Source: Cyclospora cayetanensis
Lineage: Eukaryota; Apicomplexa; Conoidasida; Eucoccidiorida; Eimeriidae
DNA length: 64,000 bases
Direction: 5' to 3'
NCBI RefSeq assembly: GCF_002999335.1
Contig: NW_020312557.1
Coordinates: 62,001 to 126,000, forward strand
Below, piece by piece: positions 22,301-34,600 of this stretch. The translations under genes and the position numbers were made by a program. The notes beneath the pieces are model-generated. The model saw only the letters and a program-made list of their open reading frames with translations. It searched no databases and was not told where the DNA came from. Position 1 is the first letter of the stretch; each line of letters starts with the position of its first letter.

Positions 22301-24026
22301 TGAGAAGCCCGATGTTTTGGGGCTATCACTTCTTCCGTTCCTGGCAAAAGATGCGAGTACTTCGTTCAACAAGATCTCTGAGTCATTCATCTCACAAGCG
22401 CCTTATTCAGCCCAAAAGCCTTTCCAAATATGCCTCGATTCATCGGACCCTAGGGTGTCCCGGCGTCCTGTTTGCACTGGCGGATTCAGTTTTTTTTTGT
22501 TACGGGCATACATATGAACGCGCCTACTACTCATTTCTGCGGAATACCGACATATGTCTATGAATAAACATATGCGTATGTAGATATCTATGTTGAACGA
22601 AATGGACATGTTGAGTGCAACCGTCTGAAAGAATCATACGTTCACGAGTTAATCAAGAGGAAATGCACGAATGAAGAAAATATGCCATGTGTAAACGGGG
22701 ATTCTTGGGAATCCCTTTGAACTTGCCTTCTTCGTGAGCCTTTGAAGACTCCGGCGCGTCTTCTTCTGCACAATTTGAGATGTTCTGCATGGCTGCATTG
22801 TTAATCTTGGCTGCGTGAGCTCGAGTAGTCCACGCCTCCTGTTGGATGGGCAGTGAGGCACGGAGCTTGATATATTGAGAAGCGAGCAGGTCCTTATCCA
22901 GGGACTTTGATGAGACGTGAACCACGCGTGTGCTTATCTGTTGGGGTATTTAAAGCTACAGATGTGTGTATAACTGTATGTACGAAAGTCACTTTTTATA
23001 GAGCCTTACAACCCCGCCCCGCGCTCCCAGTCCTCCTACCTCCGCCCGCAGACAGAAACCTCTCTAAAGCCTGACCGACTGTCTGCACTTCGTTGTCTGT
23101 CTTCGCAGCTGGTGTCTGGGCTATATACGGTTCTGGGAATGCCAGCAGACACTATGGCTCAGGTTGTAAATGCTGCCGCTGCCCAGGGAGCCTCGGGGGC
23201 TCTAAGAGGACCTACCAGCTACAGAAGGCTGCAAAGGCGTATTTTCAAGGTTTCGGCTGTCACCGCGATTCTATCTGCTGCTACTCAGCTGGCCCTGGTT
23301 CTATTCCGTAAGCACCGTGGGCAGATCCGTCCTACGTGTGGGCGGGGTTCCCTCTTCCTCTCATCAACGTGCTGCACATTTTACGCCTTGCACCGTCGAA
23401 GGGCTAATGCGAAACGTGCTCTGTGTAGCTCTCTTCATCCGCGTCCACTCGTCTCACTGAACGCAGACTGGGGGGCCTTGAGGCTAGCCTGCACGCCTCT
23501 GAATCTCCCTTCTCTGCTGTCTAGTGTGTGGATGGGGGATGCATGTATGTGTAGGCATGCGCATGTGTGTGTACATGCCAGTATGTAGGTGCGCCTTAGC
23601 GTCAAAAAGTGTGCATGATGGTGGGTGCTTGTGTGCGTGATTATGTTTGCAGTATCCTGCCGCTTGTCGGCAACAGATTTCGAGTTAAGTAGGGCGGTTT
23701 TTTACGCGGGTGCATGCGCCGCCGTTCCTTTGTTGCTGCTTCCCTTCTGCTCATCGTTGGAAGGTTTGCTGCTGCTTAAGCTGCAAACCCCAACAGTGGC
23801 TGCAGCATACGCTGCCACGCTCCCTCCTCCGCTTCTCGTGATGATAGCTGCAGAGAAGGGGGGAGGCGAAGCCATGCGGAGCCTCAACCTCAACACGCCC
23901 TGCTTTGTTTCCTGTCTTTGGGTTCTGCCGCTTGTCTACAATGTGATCAAGATCCTCGTCATGGCGCTCACCACTCATAGAGCAGGAGGCCGGTTGGCGA
24001 TCATCGCGAAGGAACCGCCCGTTTAG
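19310..24026 (+). CDS. MATE-family transporter (DinF-like)
   Basis: Multidrug and toxic compound extrusion protein, an ion-coupled exporter with 12 membrane helices; substrate and membrane unknown. Exons: 19310-20546, 21097-21694, 22092-22161, 23109-23307, 23653-24026; phases 1,2,0,1; 825 aa. Residues 1 to about 285 are a disordered Ala/Pro/Gln-rich extension. The transporter core begins at GIVLSVLLTWLQDPLLSLLA, matching the first DinF-like helix, with AVVAVGAG after it. Exon 2 encodes a long run of hydrophobic helices with the family-typical small-residue loop (LPSCLVALTAKAALLTLRDP). Exon 3 holds the MATE signature AMAAHQ at residues 630-635. Exon 4 follows with LYTVLGMPADTMAQVVNAAA. The start is uncertain: a second ATG is at 19328, and the long N-terminus could carry targeting information. 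Intron 1 holds a GT/ATGT microsatellite. Confidence 0.8.
20685..21085 (+). repeat. GT/TATG microsatellite in MATE intron 1
   Basis: About 400 bp of mixed (GT)n, (GTAT)n and GTCTGT units fill most of the first intron (20547-21096). The run is stop-free on the plus strand and also open on the minus strand, so it gives false proteins rich in Val/Tyr/Cys or Thr/His. The acceptor TTGGCTGCAG follows it directly. Confidence 0.9.
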
Positions 24027-25082
24027 GCGCTCCTCACAGGAAATGACAAGATTCTGAGGAATTTCATCGAGTCTACCTGCGTGGGAGGCTGCAAGGAAGG
24101 AAGGGGGAGAGGCCCCGTAGCAGGGGAGCGCACGATTCAACCGAAGGCACTCCTCCCGTTATCGCCTTGCAAGCAGGCCTCTCCCCCGCTACTTCTTTTC
24201 CTTTTAGCCACAAACACCCCCCTTCCCCCGCCCGAGGCGTTCGAAGGAGTGCAGCAGCACCCATGGGCAGGAGTAGTGCCAGTCCCCCAGACAGCAACCA
24301 ATGACTGATTGTTCCACACCGCCAGGTAGAATGGGGCCGCCAGAAGCAGCGCATGCACTGCTGCATGCGCCACCGTGTTACGGGCACAACGCACAACGAG
24401 CCCCTTCAAATGGAGGCGGCAGGCAACGGCCCACACGCTTTCAGAAACAAACACATTTCTCATCTCCGCACGTCCGGCACCCTGTGCTGCTTAACTTCTA
24501 TTGTATCCTACGATCGCCTCTACATCCCCTCTCCATTTTCCCACCGTGTAGGGTCCCCCCATTGGTGCGCCAAACAGCAGCAACAGAGGGAGGGGAGATA
24601 AGAGCATGCACGCCTTGCGTACAAATAGACAGAGCAACGAGCCCACCCCCTACGACGCACAAGAGTGGCAGAGGCGCATGCCCGCAAGTGTATTTAGGGA
24701 CCAGTCCTCCAAAGAACCGGGCAGGCCAGCCCGAGCTGACTGACGTGGGTGCCTATCGAAGCCTAAAGAATAAGATAAATATACATGCCTTCCACCCGGG
24801 GTGCATGCTCCCCACCCATCTATCTCTACGCCTGCGGTGCACTCCGCAACGAAGGCTTGACGCCCCCCAGCGCCTGTCTATGCACATTCCCGGCCAGCTC
24901 CTGTGTGCTTCAAAAGAAAACTAACGAAAACAGGCGTTCTGGATGCTGTGATGCGCCAGCAAAGCTAAGAGACATAGGGCCGTGGTTTCACTCGTCGGTG
25001 TGTGAGAGTTTGTATATACATATATATACATATATGTGTGGGGTGCATGTGTGGTAATGTGCCAAAAAGGGTGGCTTTTGGA
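24027..25082. other. convergent 3' region between MATE and SPT16
   Basis: The plus-strand MATE gene ends at 24026 and the minus-strand SPT16 gene ends at 25083, so this stretch of about 1.05 kb must hold both 3' untranslated regions and polyadenylation signals. It contains a TATATACATA run near 25013-25042. A 207-codon open frame at 24301-24924 has no recognisable family and a random composition; I reject it as a gene. Confidence 0.55.
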
Positions 25083-25597
25083 TCATTTGCGCTTCTTCTT
25101 CGTGCGCGTCTCCTCGCCCTCCGAATCGCCGTCGTTTTGCCTCTTCCTGTCCTCTATAAAACAGCGAGCAAGCACAAGGGGAAGACGCGCCGACGCATGC
25201 AAAACAGAATCGAATTGGAGGCCGTGCGGCAGGTCAGGGAAAAGGCGTCCTTTCATCCAGCCGCCTTTGCAAGTACTGCATGAGTCTTTGTGGGAGCCAA
25301 GCGGAAGGCAACGGCTTACAAGGGCGCGTTTCATGACTTACCCTTCTTTGCTCTTTCCTCCAGTTCGTCCCAACTGAGCCCCTCTTCCTCGTCAGATCCA
25401 GTTTCTGCTGCTTCCTCATCATCCGTCTCGTCTGCCAGTGAAGGGTCTTCCGAAGAATACTCGCTGTCACTGTCTCTGTCCTGCCCGCTGCTGTCGTTAT
25501 CCGAGCCGTCCTCCTTGTACTCCTTGTCATCATCCTGAGCGTGACGCAACAGGTTGAAAATGGATACTGCCATCATGAGGAGTCAGCTCGTGACATG

Positions 25598-25629
<32 letters not shown>

Positions 25630-28600
25630 CGGACAGTAGCCGCAGAGAGAGCGACGTAAGACCCATGCCAGGAAAGAGCACACCGCGAATGTTTCAGACA
25701 TAACAACTAATGTTGACGAAACGTCAAAGACGCCTGCCCGAGGCAGGAAGCCACAGGCCACCGGAAATGTATTACGGCAGCGAACGAGAAGAGCCTAAAA
25801 GCTCAGAACATGAGGACATGCAGGAAACTTGTGGAGGCAGGAGATGCATGTGTAACATAACATGCATACAAAGGTCTCGACAGAAAAATACGCGGCCACT
25901 AAGCGTATCAACGGCATTCGTCAATTCAAAGAAAAAGCATCATGGCGTCCCTACACTCGAAGATTGTTCGGCATATTCCTCATCATCATCGTCTTCGCTT
26001 TCCTCGCCTTCCTGGTCGCTCTCATCCCCGTCTCCTGTACAGCGCAGCAGACACAAAGTACGCATTTTTCGCCTTGCATGCAACCCCTAGCGCGCCCTGC
26101 AATTCTGCCACTCTGCGGTAAAGCCCTGAATACATTACGGGTGGCGATTGCAAATCACATAAGACAAGACACCCCAACCCCACTGCTGAGAAAGGAAATC
26201 GGCATGCCGCCAGCTAAAATGCCACGTCAAACCGAATAGGCCAAGTGTAGCTAACGCCTCGTGAAGTACAGAACCTCCCTGCAAACTCCTCTCGCAGCAG
26301 GCCTCACGCACTAATGGCGTCGGTGATACACGAAGCTGCCTCACCAAGGAACATGTCGAAGCCTCCATCCTCCACGAAGCCGCGCGGATCGTCGCGAATC
26401 TCCTTGAGGATGGCAGACCAGTTAAGGTTCTGCTTGCCTTCATACCAGACTATCTCCAACTCGTTGAGCCAGCGCTGCAAAACAGGCGCAGCGAGCCGCC
26501 GTGCGAACAACGGACGGCAAGCATGCAAGCTCATGAGGCACGACGAGGTTGTCTACATGAGGGGCAAATAACGCCGCTAGAAAAGGGCGAAACATGAAAG
26601 TGCAGGAAGTATAAAATCCCCCTTCCCCCCTCCATTCAATTGTATCCCCCTGGAAAACCTCGACGCATGCATCGCTTCCCACGGCACACAGAGCGACGCT
26701 GGAGGACGCAGAACAGCCAAATACACCTACACCTACACCTCATCCTATGCCTAACTACACATCAGCTCATCATACACCTACACATACACCGAGAAACATA
26801 CAAAGTACCTTCAGATTGTCCAGATAGTCAATGGGGATCAAGTCGATGTGCTTGACAGGCTTGTTGTAATCCTAACACAAAACAGGAGAGCCGTCAAAAG
26901 ACAAAACTGTCTCTCCAAGCCCCTTGCAGTGCATGCATGTGCTCGATGCCACAGACTCCTAGAAGAGATCTTTGCTACAGTCTCTTTCTTGCGTCCCCTC
27001 CTTCTGCTGCCCGCTCTTTCTTAAGCGAGAGAGGAGAGCAAGCGGATAAGAGAAGCGCAGACCGCAGACAAATACACATCTACACACCCGACACACAAAG
27101 GAAAGCAGCCCATGAGGAAGGCTTGCGGCTGCGCACCTGGAATACAAAGATCATGTCGAAATTCCTCAGGCCGTGAGAAACGCGCTCGAAGGAAACAATT
27201 TCGATGTCTTCCAGAGGCAGCACAAAGGGCGGCCACTCCACCAGATGAATCAAACAATTGGCGGTGGGAAGAATCTCAACGTTCGACTTGAGAGGAACAC
27301 CCGAAAATTTCAACTCTCTACACACGAAAGAGGAAAAAAAGAGCATTCCACAGAAGTCGAAACGCACACAGGGCATGCGAGAAACACAAAGCGAAAACAA
27401 AGACAGCAGCGGCACAACCGCGCATGCATACTTGAGCAAACCGTCGCTGAAGGCCGCCCCTACAGCCTAGACTGCATGCAACACCCCAACTGACAACAGA
27501 CTGGCGAACCGCATCGCGTCTCCAGCAGCGCTTGGTCTATATACAAAGTTCCCATAAAACCCCCTCCCCCCTTCCTCCCTCCCACTGTATGTCTCTGCGC
27601 AAAGAGGCGCGGCGAAAAAATGTACAAAACTCTCACAGATGTCGCGAGAAAAAACGCCGACACACACACTCATATGTATACACACACAAACAGACACATA
27701 GACGTACATAGACACCAGACAGACGTTCTCACCTGTACGGCAGATCGAATTCCACCTTAGAAACTTCCTCCACCTGCTGCACAAATCTTTTGAATTCGCT
27801 ATTCAGCCTCTTCTTCATCTCGCGCTCTCGCATTTCGTCCAGAGTCTCGTCCGGGTCGTGGTAGGAGCGGCTACAGGCGAAAGCAAAACAAATCGCTCGC
27901 ACACAAGGGGATGCGCTTCCAAAGTGTACAATGAGTGTCCTTAAAACGGCTAAATTTACATATGTATATATATATTTATAGTCGGGAGAGAGATATATAG
28001 ATATATATATATAGACGGGAAGAGATGGAGATACGCACTAAAAATACGCATGTCAATACATGTGCGCAGTCACACATGGCGAAGCGTTACGAGCAAAGCA
28101 GACGTCAAAGCCCTGCAGCGCTATTTTTGTAGGCAGTAGCATGGGCGTAGAGGCAGGCAGCAGAACACAAATGCTGCGCAAAGGCGCCAACAGAGATTTC
28201 TGGAATATACACTTATGCACGTGGGTTAAAATACTCCTATTTAAGTAGAGCAGCATTACAGCAACAAACCCATCACGCACGGCGGCCCCTCTATAATTCA
28301 CGCAGGTTCTACGCACTTGCGTCTGTTGTCAAGATCATCGATCTGTGTGCCTGCCTCGGTGTAGAATTGCACATCCTGAGTGCGTTTTTTTCCAACCAAG
28401 ATAGGAGCCTAACCATAGAAAAGGCAACAATTCCCCGCAAACACAACACAACATACATACACACAACACAACATAGATACAACATATATACACACAACAC
28501 AGACCACATAAACACGACGCTGCGATGCGTAAGTGTCAAAAGCAGCCGTTTCGTCTTAACCAGCTGAAAGAGTAGGCGCGCCAAAGTTCCATATTCACAT

Positions 28601-31600
28601 ATAATGAAAAATGAGGAAAAGGCACACAGCAAAAGGTCAGCCAGAAGAGTAGAGATGTATCTTTACGCGTTGTTATACACATACAGACAGAGTGTACATA
28701 ATACAAATACAAGCCCCATATTTGTATTCAATGATGAAAGCGTATAGACACATCAAGATATATGTATATGTAATTCTATGGGGCGTTGAAACTGTACGGT
28801 GAAACGCAGCGCCAGAGGAGCTGAGACGGACATACAGAGAAAGCAAGACAGAAACATGCAGGAGGATCGGGGAACACCCCTGCTCAAGGGGGAAACGCCA
28901 ATGGCCGTGTTGCCAAGGAAATTTGAAAAAGAAGAGTCTGACTTTGAGATGGAAATGTACGAGGACGATAAGCTCCCTTTCGCAGGGTTGCAGAATAGCA
29001 TGCTTGATGTTCGTGTAGGTAATATCTACGACGTCCATCTGTCCTCTTGTGTTCACCGTGAAGCTGCAGCAGAGCGCGCATACCACAAAAGAATCCGCCT
29101 AGGGATCGGCTGGTTAAGATGCCATAGGACAGTAAAACAAAAGGCATGCTGCGTCGAACGCATCGTCCTGTGGCAAGCACAGCAGCGGTACGCGAGGTGA
29201 GGCGCTGGCAGCGACTTTAAACGATGAATCTGGCGAGAAAGAACCCGTCACGTTCCTCGTACGCATGCGAGGAACGGCCCTTTAGGCAAGGCGTATCATG
29301 ACGAGTATGGCAAACGCAGCAGCATTTACGCAGAACCCGGCTAAAGCCACGCCTCTCAATACGCCCCCCACGCGCTCACCGTAAGCCATTGGTGTGTGCC
29401 TCTAAGGCGCCAATAAGTTTGCGCATGCCGGCGGAAATATTGGGACGAATCATCAGATCCTTGAGCAGAATTCTCCTTCCCGAACGATTCGGAATGAGCT
29501 TTTCTTGCGCTGCCAACTCTCCTGGATACTGCAGATCCTCGGCGGCCTTCTGCTTGACGCGCTTCAACTGCTCCTTGATCGTGCGGTAGATGGCTGCGCA
29601 GGTTGGGCGGCACTCCACAGCTCAGCGATATATGGGGGGCGACATATCGGCAAAGGCAAGAAGACACGCAGGCAGGAAGCGTTAGCGCGAAAGAAGCGCA
29701 GAACACAACGGTCGGATTCACATGACCCTGAACTAACACCGCCAAGAGAGAAGAAAGACAGGATCCACGTGTGTCGACCCCGTCATGCGAGTATTCGATT
29801 ATACGATGCCTGGCTTTCTGCCGATGCCATGACGCCAATCCTCGAAGACTCTGCCAGAAAGATCCTTCACGGGGGTTCTGAGGGTGTAGTGGACGGCGAC
29901 AACTTCTTTGTAGGTGTGTGTATGTGTGTGCAGAACAACTATTTTAGGCGATCCAGCACGCGCGCATTCCAGTTTCGACACGGCTTGCACTTTCCCCCGC
30001 CATAGTTCGCTCGAAAGAGACGTGTGTGTCGCGCGTTCTCCACGCAGTATGAGGGCAAAATGCGAAGCAAAGATGGAGGGCCAGGACGCACTTTGGAGGT
30101 GTCGGCTGTCTTCACTCTTGAACATGAGCTCCTTGACGAAGAGCTGGTTTTTACCTGCAATATCGGGAAGGGGGTTTTCTTCGCCTTTTTGGGTAAGCGT
30201 CTGTGAGCCAGGTACTTGAAAGTTGATGCGCAAAATAGAGAATCGGAGAGGCCGCCCCCCCGCCGCAACCCTCGCAGCGTTCAAGTTCGACTCAGACTCG
30301 CTGCAAGTAACATTCTTCACCGTGGAGAGGTGGAAGGGAATGTGGTGTCCAGGAACTGGAACAAAGAGGCATTCGCTTTTCATATCCACGTACAGCTGGA
30401 AGACACATGCGCAGCAGCAGCACACAGGAGGAGGCGTGTGACACACACACACTATACACCGCGTAGGAGAATCCGCCCGAGCGGGCGGCCGCTACCACGG
30501 CATAAAACAACCAAATCAGGCCGAAATGTAGAGGCCGTTAGGAATACAGCGGGCGTCTTTCTCTCAAGAAGACGTATCAATGCGCTGAGCAGCACAGCGT
30601 CCGTGCGAAAACAAACGCACGCACCACTGCATGGCCCCACCACGACGACCAAACGGCGGCGACATCACACACCCACACACAGACACACAAACGCACACAC
30701 ACACACACAGACACACAGACACACCACACCCAACGGTGCCAAAAAAGAGAGGATTGCAAAAAGAAAAAAAAAATCAGCGGCAAGGGAGCCTGCCTGAAGC
30801 ATGCGCCTAAGAGGAAACTGCGCACCTTGTTAGGCCGCAGATCTCGGGGAAACTCGTCGGGGGAGCTGAACGCCCGCAAGTCATGCATCTTTTTTTGCCG
30901 CCGCTGTTGCTTCTCATCTCCTGCGTCATCTGCGTCCTCGCGGGCAAAGCGCTGCCAAACCACAAACACACACACACACACCGGAAGAAGAAGCTGGCGA
31001 TCCAAAAGCCTCTTAAGATCTCACTCTCCGCCAGGCCCAACCTCAGCCTGGAGAGTCTACAGACGGCTACCACAGCCAGCATGTAAGACGTAGTAGTGCT
31101 GGGGAGAGGCCCATGCGAAGTCACTCCTCGCTGCAGACGCGCAGTCGCACGCCTACCAGCCTTCCCGCTTTTTGCACACACGCTGTATCACATGAGACTC
31201 CCTAAGAGGTCTGCATACATGAGACTTCCTAAGAGGACTGCATACATGAGACTTCCTAAGAGGACTGCATCACATGAGACTTCCTGAGAGGTCTGCATAC
31301 ATGAGACTTTCTAAGAGGACTGCATCACATGAGACTTCCTAAGAGGACTGTATCACATGAGACTTCCTGAGAGGTCTGCATACATGAGACTTTCTAAGAG
31401 GACTGCATCACATGAGACTTCCTAAGAGGACTGTATCACATGAGACTTCCTGAGAGGTCTGCATACATGAGACTTCCTAAGAGGTCTGCATACATGAGAC
31501 TTCCTAAGAGGTCTGCATACATGAAACTTCCTAAGAGGACTGTATCGCATGAGACTTCCTAAGAGGTCTGCATACATGAGACTTCCTAAGAGGTCTGCAT

Positions 31601-34600
31601 ACATGAGACTTCCTAAGAGGTCTGCATACACGAGACTTCCTAAGAGGACTGCGTGCACCCTCGACGGAGACCGCTTCACAGCAAACGTCATAGTCGAGAA
31701 CGCGCATGCAGGAAATTAAAGGCAAAGGCCTACCCCATGCGTGTTCACCGCAGCATCTCAGCGTTCTGCGGCTGTCCGTACACTTCAACAACTGTGGGGC
31801 GTCTCCCCCCAACCGCCCGACCCCCCAATAGGCCCCCCCACTCACAGCGAAAGGTTTACCTGTTGAAGCACAGCGAGTTTCTTTTTTCTCAGCTCCCTCT
31901 GCCGCTTATCGCGCTCCTCCGCAGCGTCCATTTGGGCAGCCGTTGAGTTGTCTCGACGCCGCAGTCGGTCCCGAAGAATGAGGCTTTCAGCGTTCCGCAA
32001 GACACTGGCGCTAATGGTTCCCGTCGATTGTTTGTCTGACTTCTCCCCATCCTTCTCCTTCTTGTCACGCGCCTTCTCCTTCCCCTTCTTCTTTTCTCCT
32101 GCATTGCCATCCGCATTCTCGTCTGCCCCCTTCTTACCCCGCTTCTCTTCCTTGCTGCCCTTCCCTTTCGCAGGCGAAGCCGCTGCCTTTGGCTCCTCCT
32201 CGCCATCATCCAACTCATAATTCACGTACGCCAGCTGAGAGGACAACCCCTCCGTCAACACTGCGCACGCAACACATCAAGCGAACATGAACGCACACGT
32301 ACAACACTAACGCTCCCCGACATCCTGTGTCTATACATATATACATACATATTTGTATATCGATATGGTAACAAATATAAACATCAAGACCATAAATGTA
32401 TACATACAAACAAAAATCCATGGATATGCAAAAATAAAATAACTTTCTGGCCGGCCAGTGCGCCAGCGGAGCACACGTTCAAATCTACACACATCCATGC
32501 AGAAGGACCTCGCGAGGCAGAAAGCTGCAGTGTGCGCCTCAACACAACCCTCAAGAGTTGGCTCCCGAACCATGACTTCCGGCTGGCTACCGCTGCCGCT
32601 GCTGCTGCTGCTGCTACCCGCAATGCTCCGTCGGTGCAGTTGCAGCGGCTAAGCAGAAAGCATGCAGAGAAACAGTCTGATCCGAAGGTGCACGCCGACT
32701 CTGTCTGCGTTTCCGCGCTGCCGCCTCTATATATTTGTGCATGTGCATCCACTTGCCTTGTGTCGTGCCGTCTTGCTTGAGGAGTACGGTGTCTGCAATC
32801 CAAACTGCATACGCCTTGCCACCAGCGGTTTGCATGTCGCTAAAGCCCACGCTCACGAGGAACGCCATATTTGACTCGACAAAGACCCTGCGGAGGCAGA
32901 AAGCGACAGGAAGCGAGACACAGCAGCAAAGAGGCCTCAAAGAGTAAGCGTGTAGGGCCTGGTAAAAAGCTGCACAAAGAGATGCCCAGTCGCTGAAGGA
33001 ATCTCGAAACATTGAAAGGCGTTGAAAGTCTTCTTTCACGGCCAGTGCCGCAGCCTCAAAACAAGGTCTCATACTTTTCGTTCTTATGGTTGAAAACAAG
33101 CTTCGCATCTCGGTACTGCGCGCCAATTGCATGCCCAACACTTTTCACTAAGTGCTTCGTCAGTGCGGGTTTCTTGGCGTTGAGAAATTGAATGGCCTTT
33201 TCATAAACAGAAGCGAATGTGATGCCTGGCTTAAGACTGGCGATGATGTGCTGCTGCAGCTCAAGGGCCACCGCATACGTCTCTTTCTGCTCCTGAGGGC
33301 GCGCATGCACATACACAAATATGCAGACACATACACATACATGCGCATATAAATACATAGATACACATATAAATACATACATGTGCATATAAATACATGC
33401 AAATGCATACACATACATACATATGCATACACATACATACATACATATGCATACACATACATACACATGCATACACATACATACATACATATGCATACAC
33501 GTATATACATACATATGCATACACGTATATACATCCATATGCATACACGTACATACATACATATGCATACACGTATATACATACACATGCATACACATAC
33601 ATACACATGCATACACATACATGCATATGCATACACACCCAACAGCAAATTATACGGGGGCAGCGTGCGGTCGGATGGCTAGCTAGCTCGAGCCTGCTTC
33701 CTCAACACTTCGTGCATGCGTCGAGTGCAGAGGCCCCTTGCGAAAGCCACGGGCCGTTTCCGCAGCCGTTCTATTCGGAGCACTGCCCTGCGGAATGACT
33801 TTTGTCGCTTGGCATGCATCGCAGCCTTGAGCAACACCACTACGCTGCGCTTGCTTACCTTTCGCCCGTTGAGGATAAACGTGCGGCAGAGAGCAGCGCA
33901 AAAGTCGTTGTATTTGCAGCCCAAAGAAACAACAATAGTTCCTTCGGTCTGTGAAAGCGCCTCCCCAGAAGGCTGCGCGGAGGCTCTAAGATCGAAGTGA
34001 CTGCCGCTCTGCACGTTTTTGAAAAGCACTTCCACCTCGTTCGGGTCGAGCTGTAGCAGCGCACACAGCAGCCGTGGCACACCTCGCGTGGTATACGTTA
34101 TGCTAAACAAACAACGAGCCCAACAGCGCAGCTGGAGTCGCCTAGAGGCCTAGACATAACCGCATACATACATAATACACATAATATATATGTGTTACAT
34201 ATAATATATACAATTTCTACGCATGCACTGGCACTGCCCAGATGCAATAAAGGAAAAACCTAGAGGGTAGGTTAGAATAGCCAGCCCTCTCCCTGCCCCT
34301 ACACATCTTTGCTGTTCTGTTGGCTCGATAAGAGGCGAGCTGCTTTGCTGAGCGTTCCCAAAGACATCCCCAGCTCCCGCTGCTCTTCTCGGCATTGCTA
34401 GCGGCCTTTTAATGTGTCTCAGAGAGGAAGCCGCCTAAGCAGTGCTCCTGTTTCGCAGCGAAGCCTCCCAAAGACTGGCTAGCGAGAGCGCCAGAAGAAA
34501 GCCTACGTTGCACTTGTCCTTCAGTTTCTGCAGCTGCTTCTGGTCCTTCAATAGCATCTCCGCTCGGCTGCAAATGCTTTTGTGCGACTCCTTCTGTCCA

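Noticed and set aside
24301..24924. 207-codon plus-strand frame between MATE and SPT16
   Set aside because: It has random composition, no domain, and lies in the convergent 3' region of two well-supported genes.
31422..31845. Minus-strand repeat proteins with LLGSLMYAD and RPLRKSHVC units
   Set aside because: They are translations of the 27-bp tandem array in SPT16 intron 8; the exons on both sides join in phase without it.
34051..34102. Alternative, earlier acceptor for SPT16 exon 5 (frame YTTRGVPRLLCAL)
   Set aside because: It would need phase 2 from exon 4, whose good donor is phase 0; the acceptor at 34050 gives the residue spacing seen in other SPT16 proteins.
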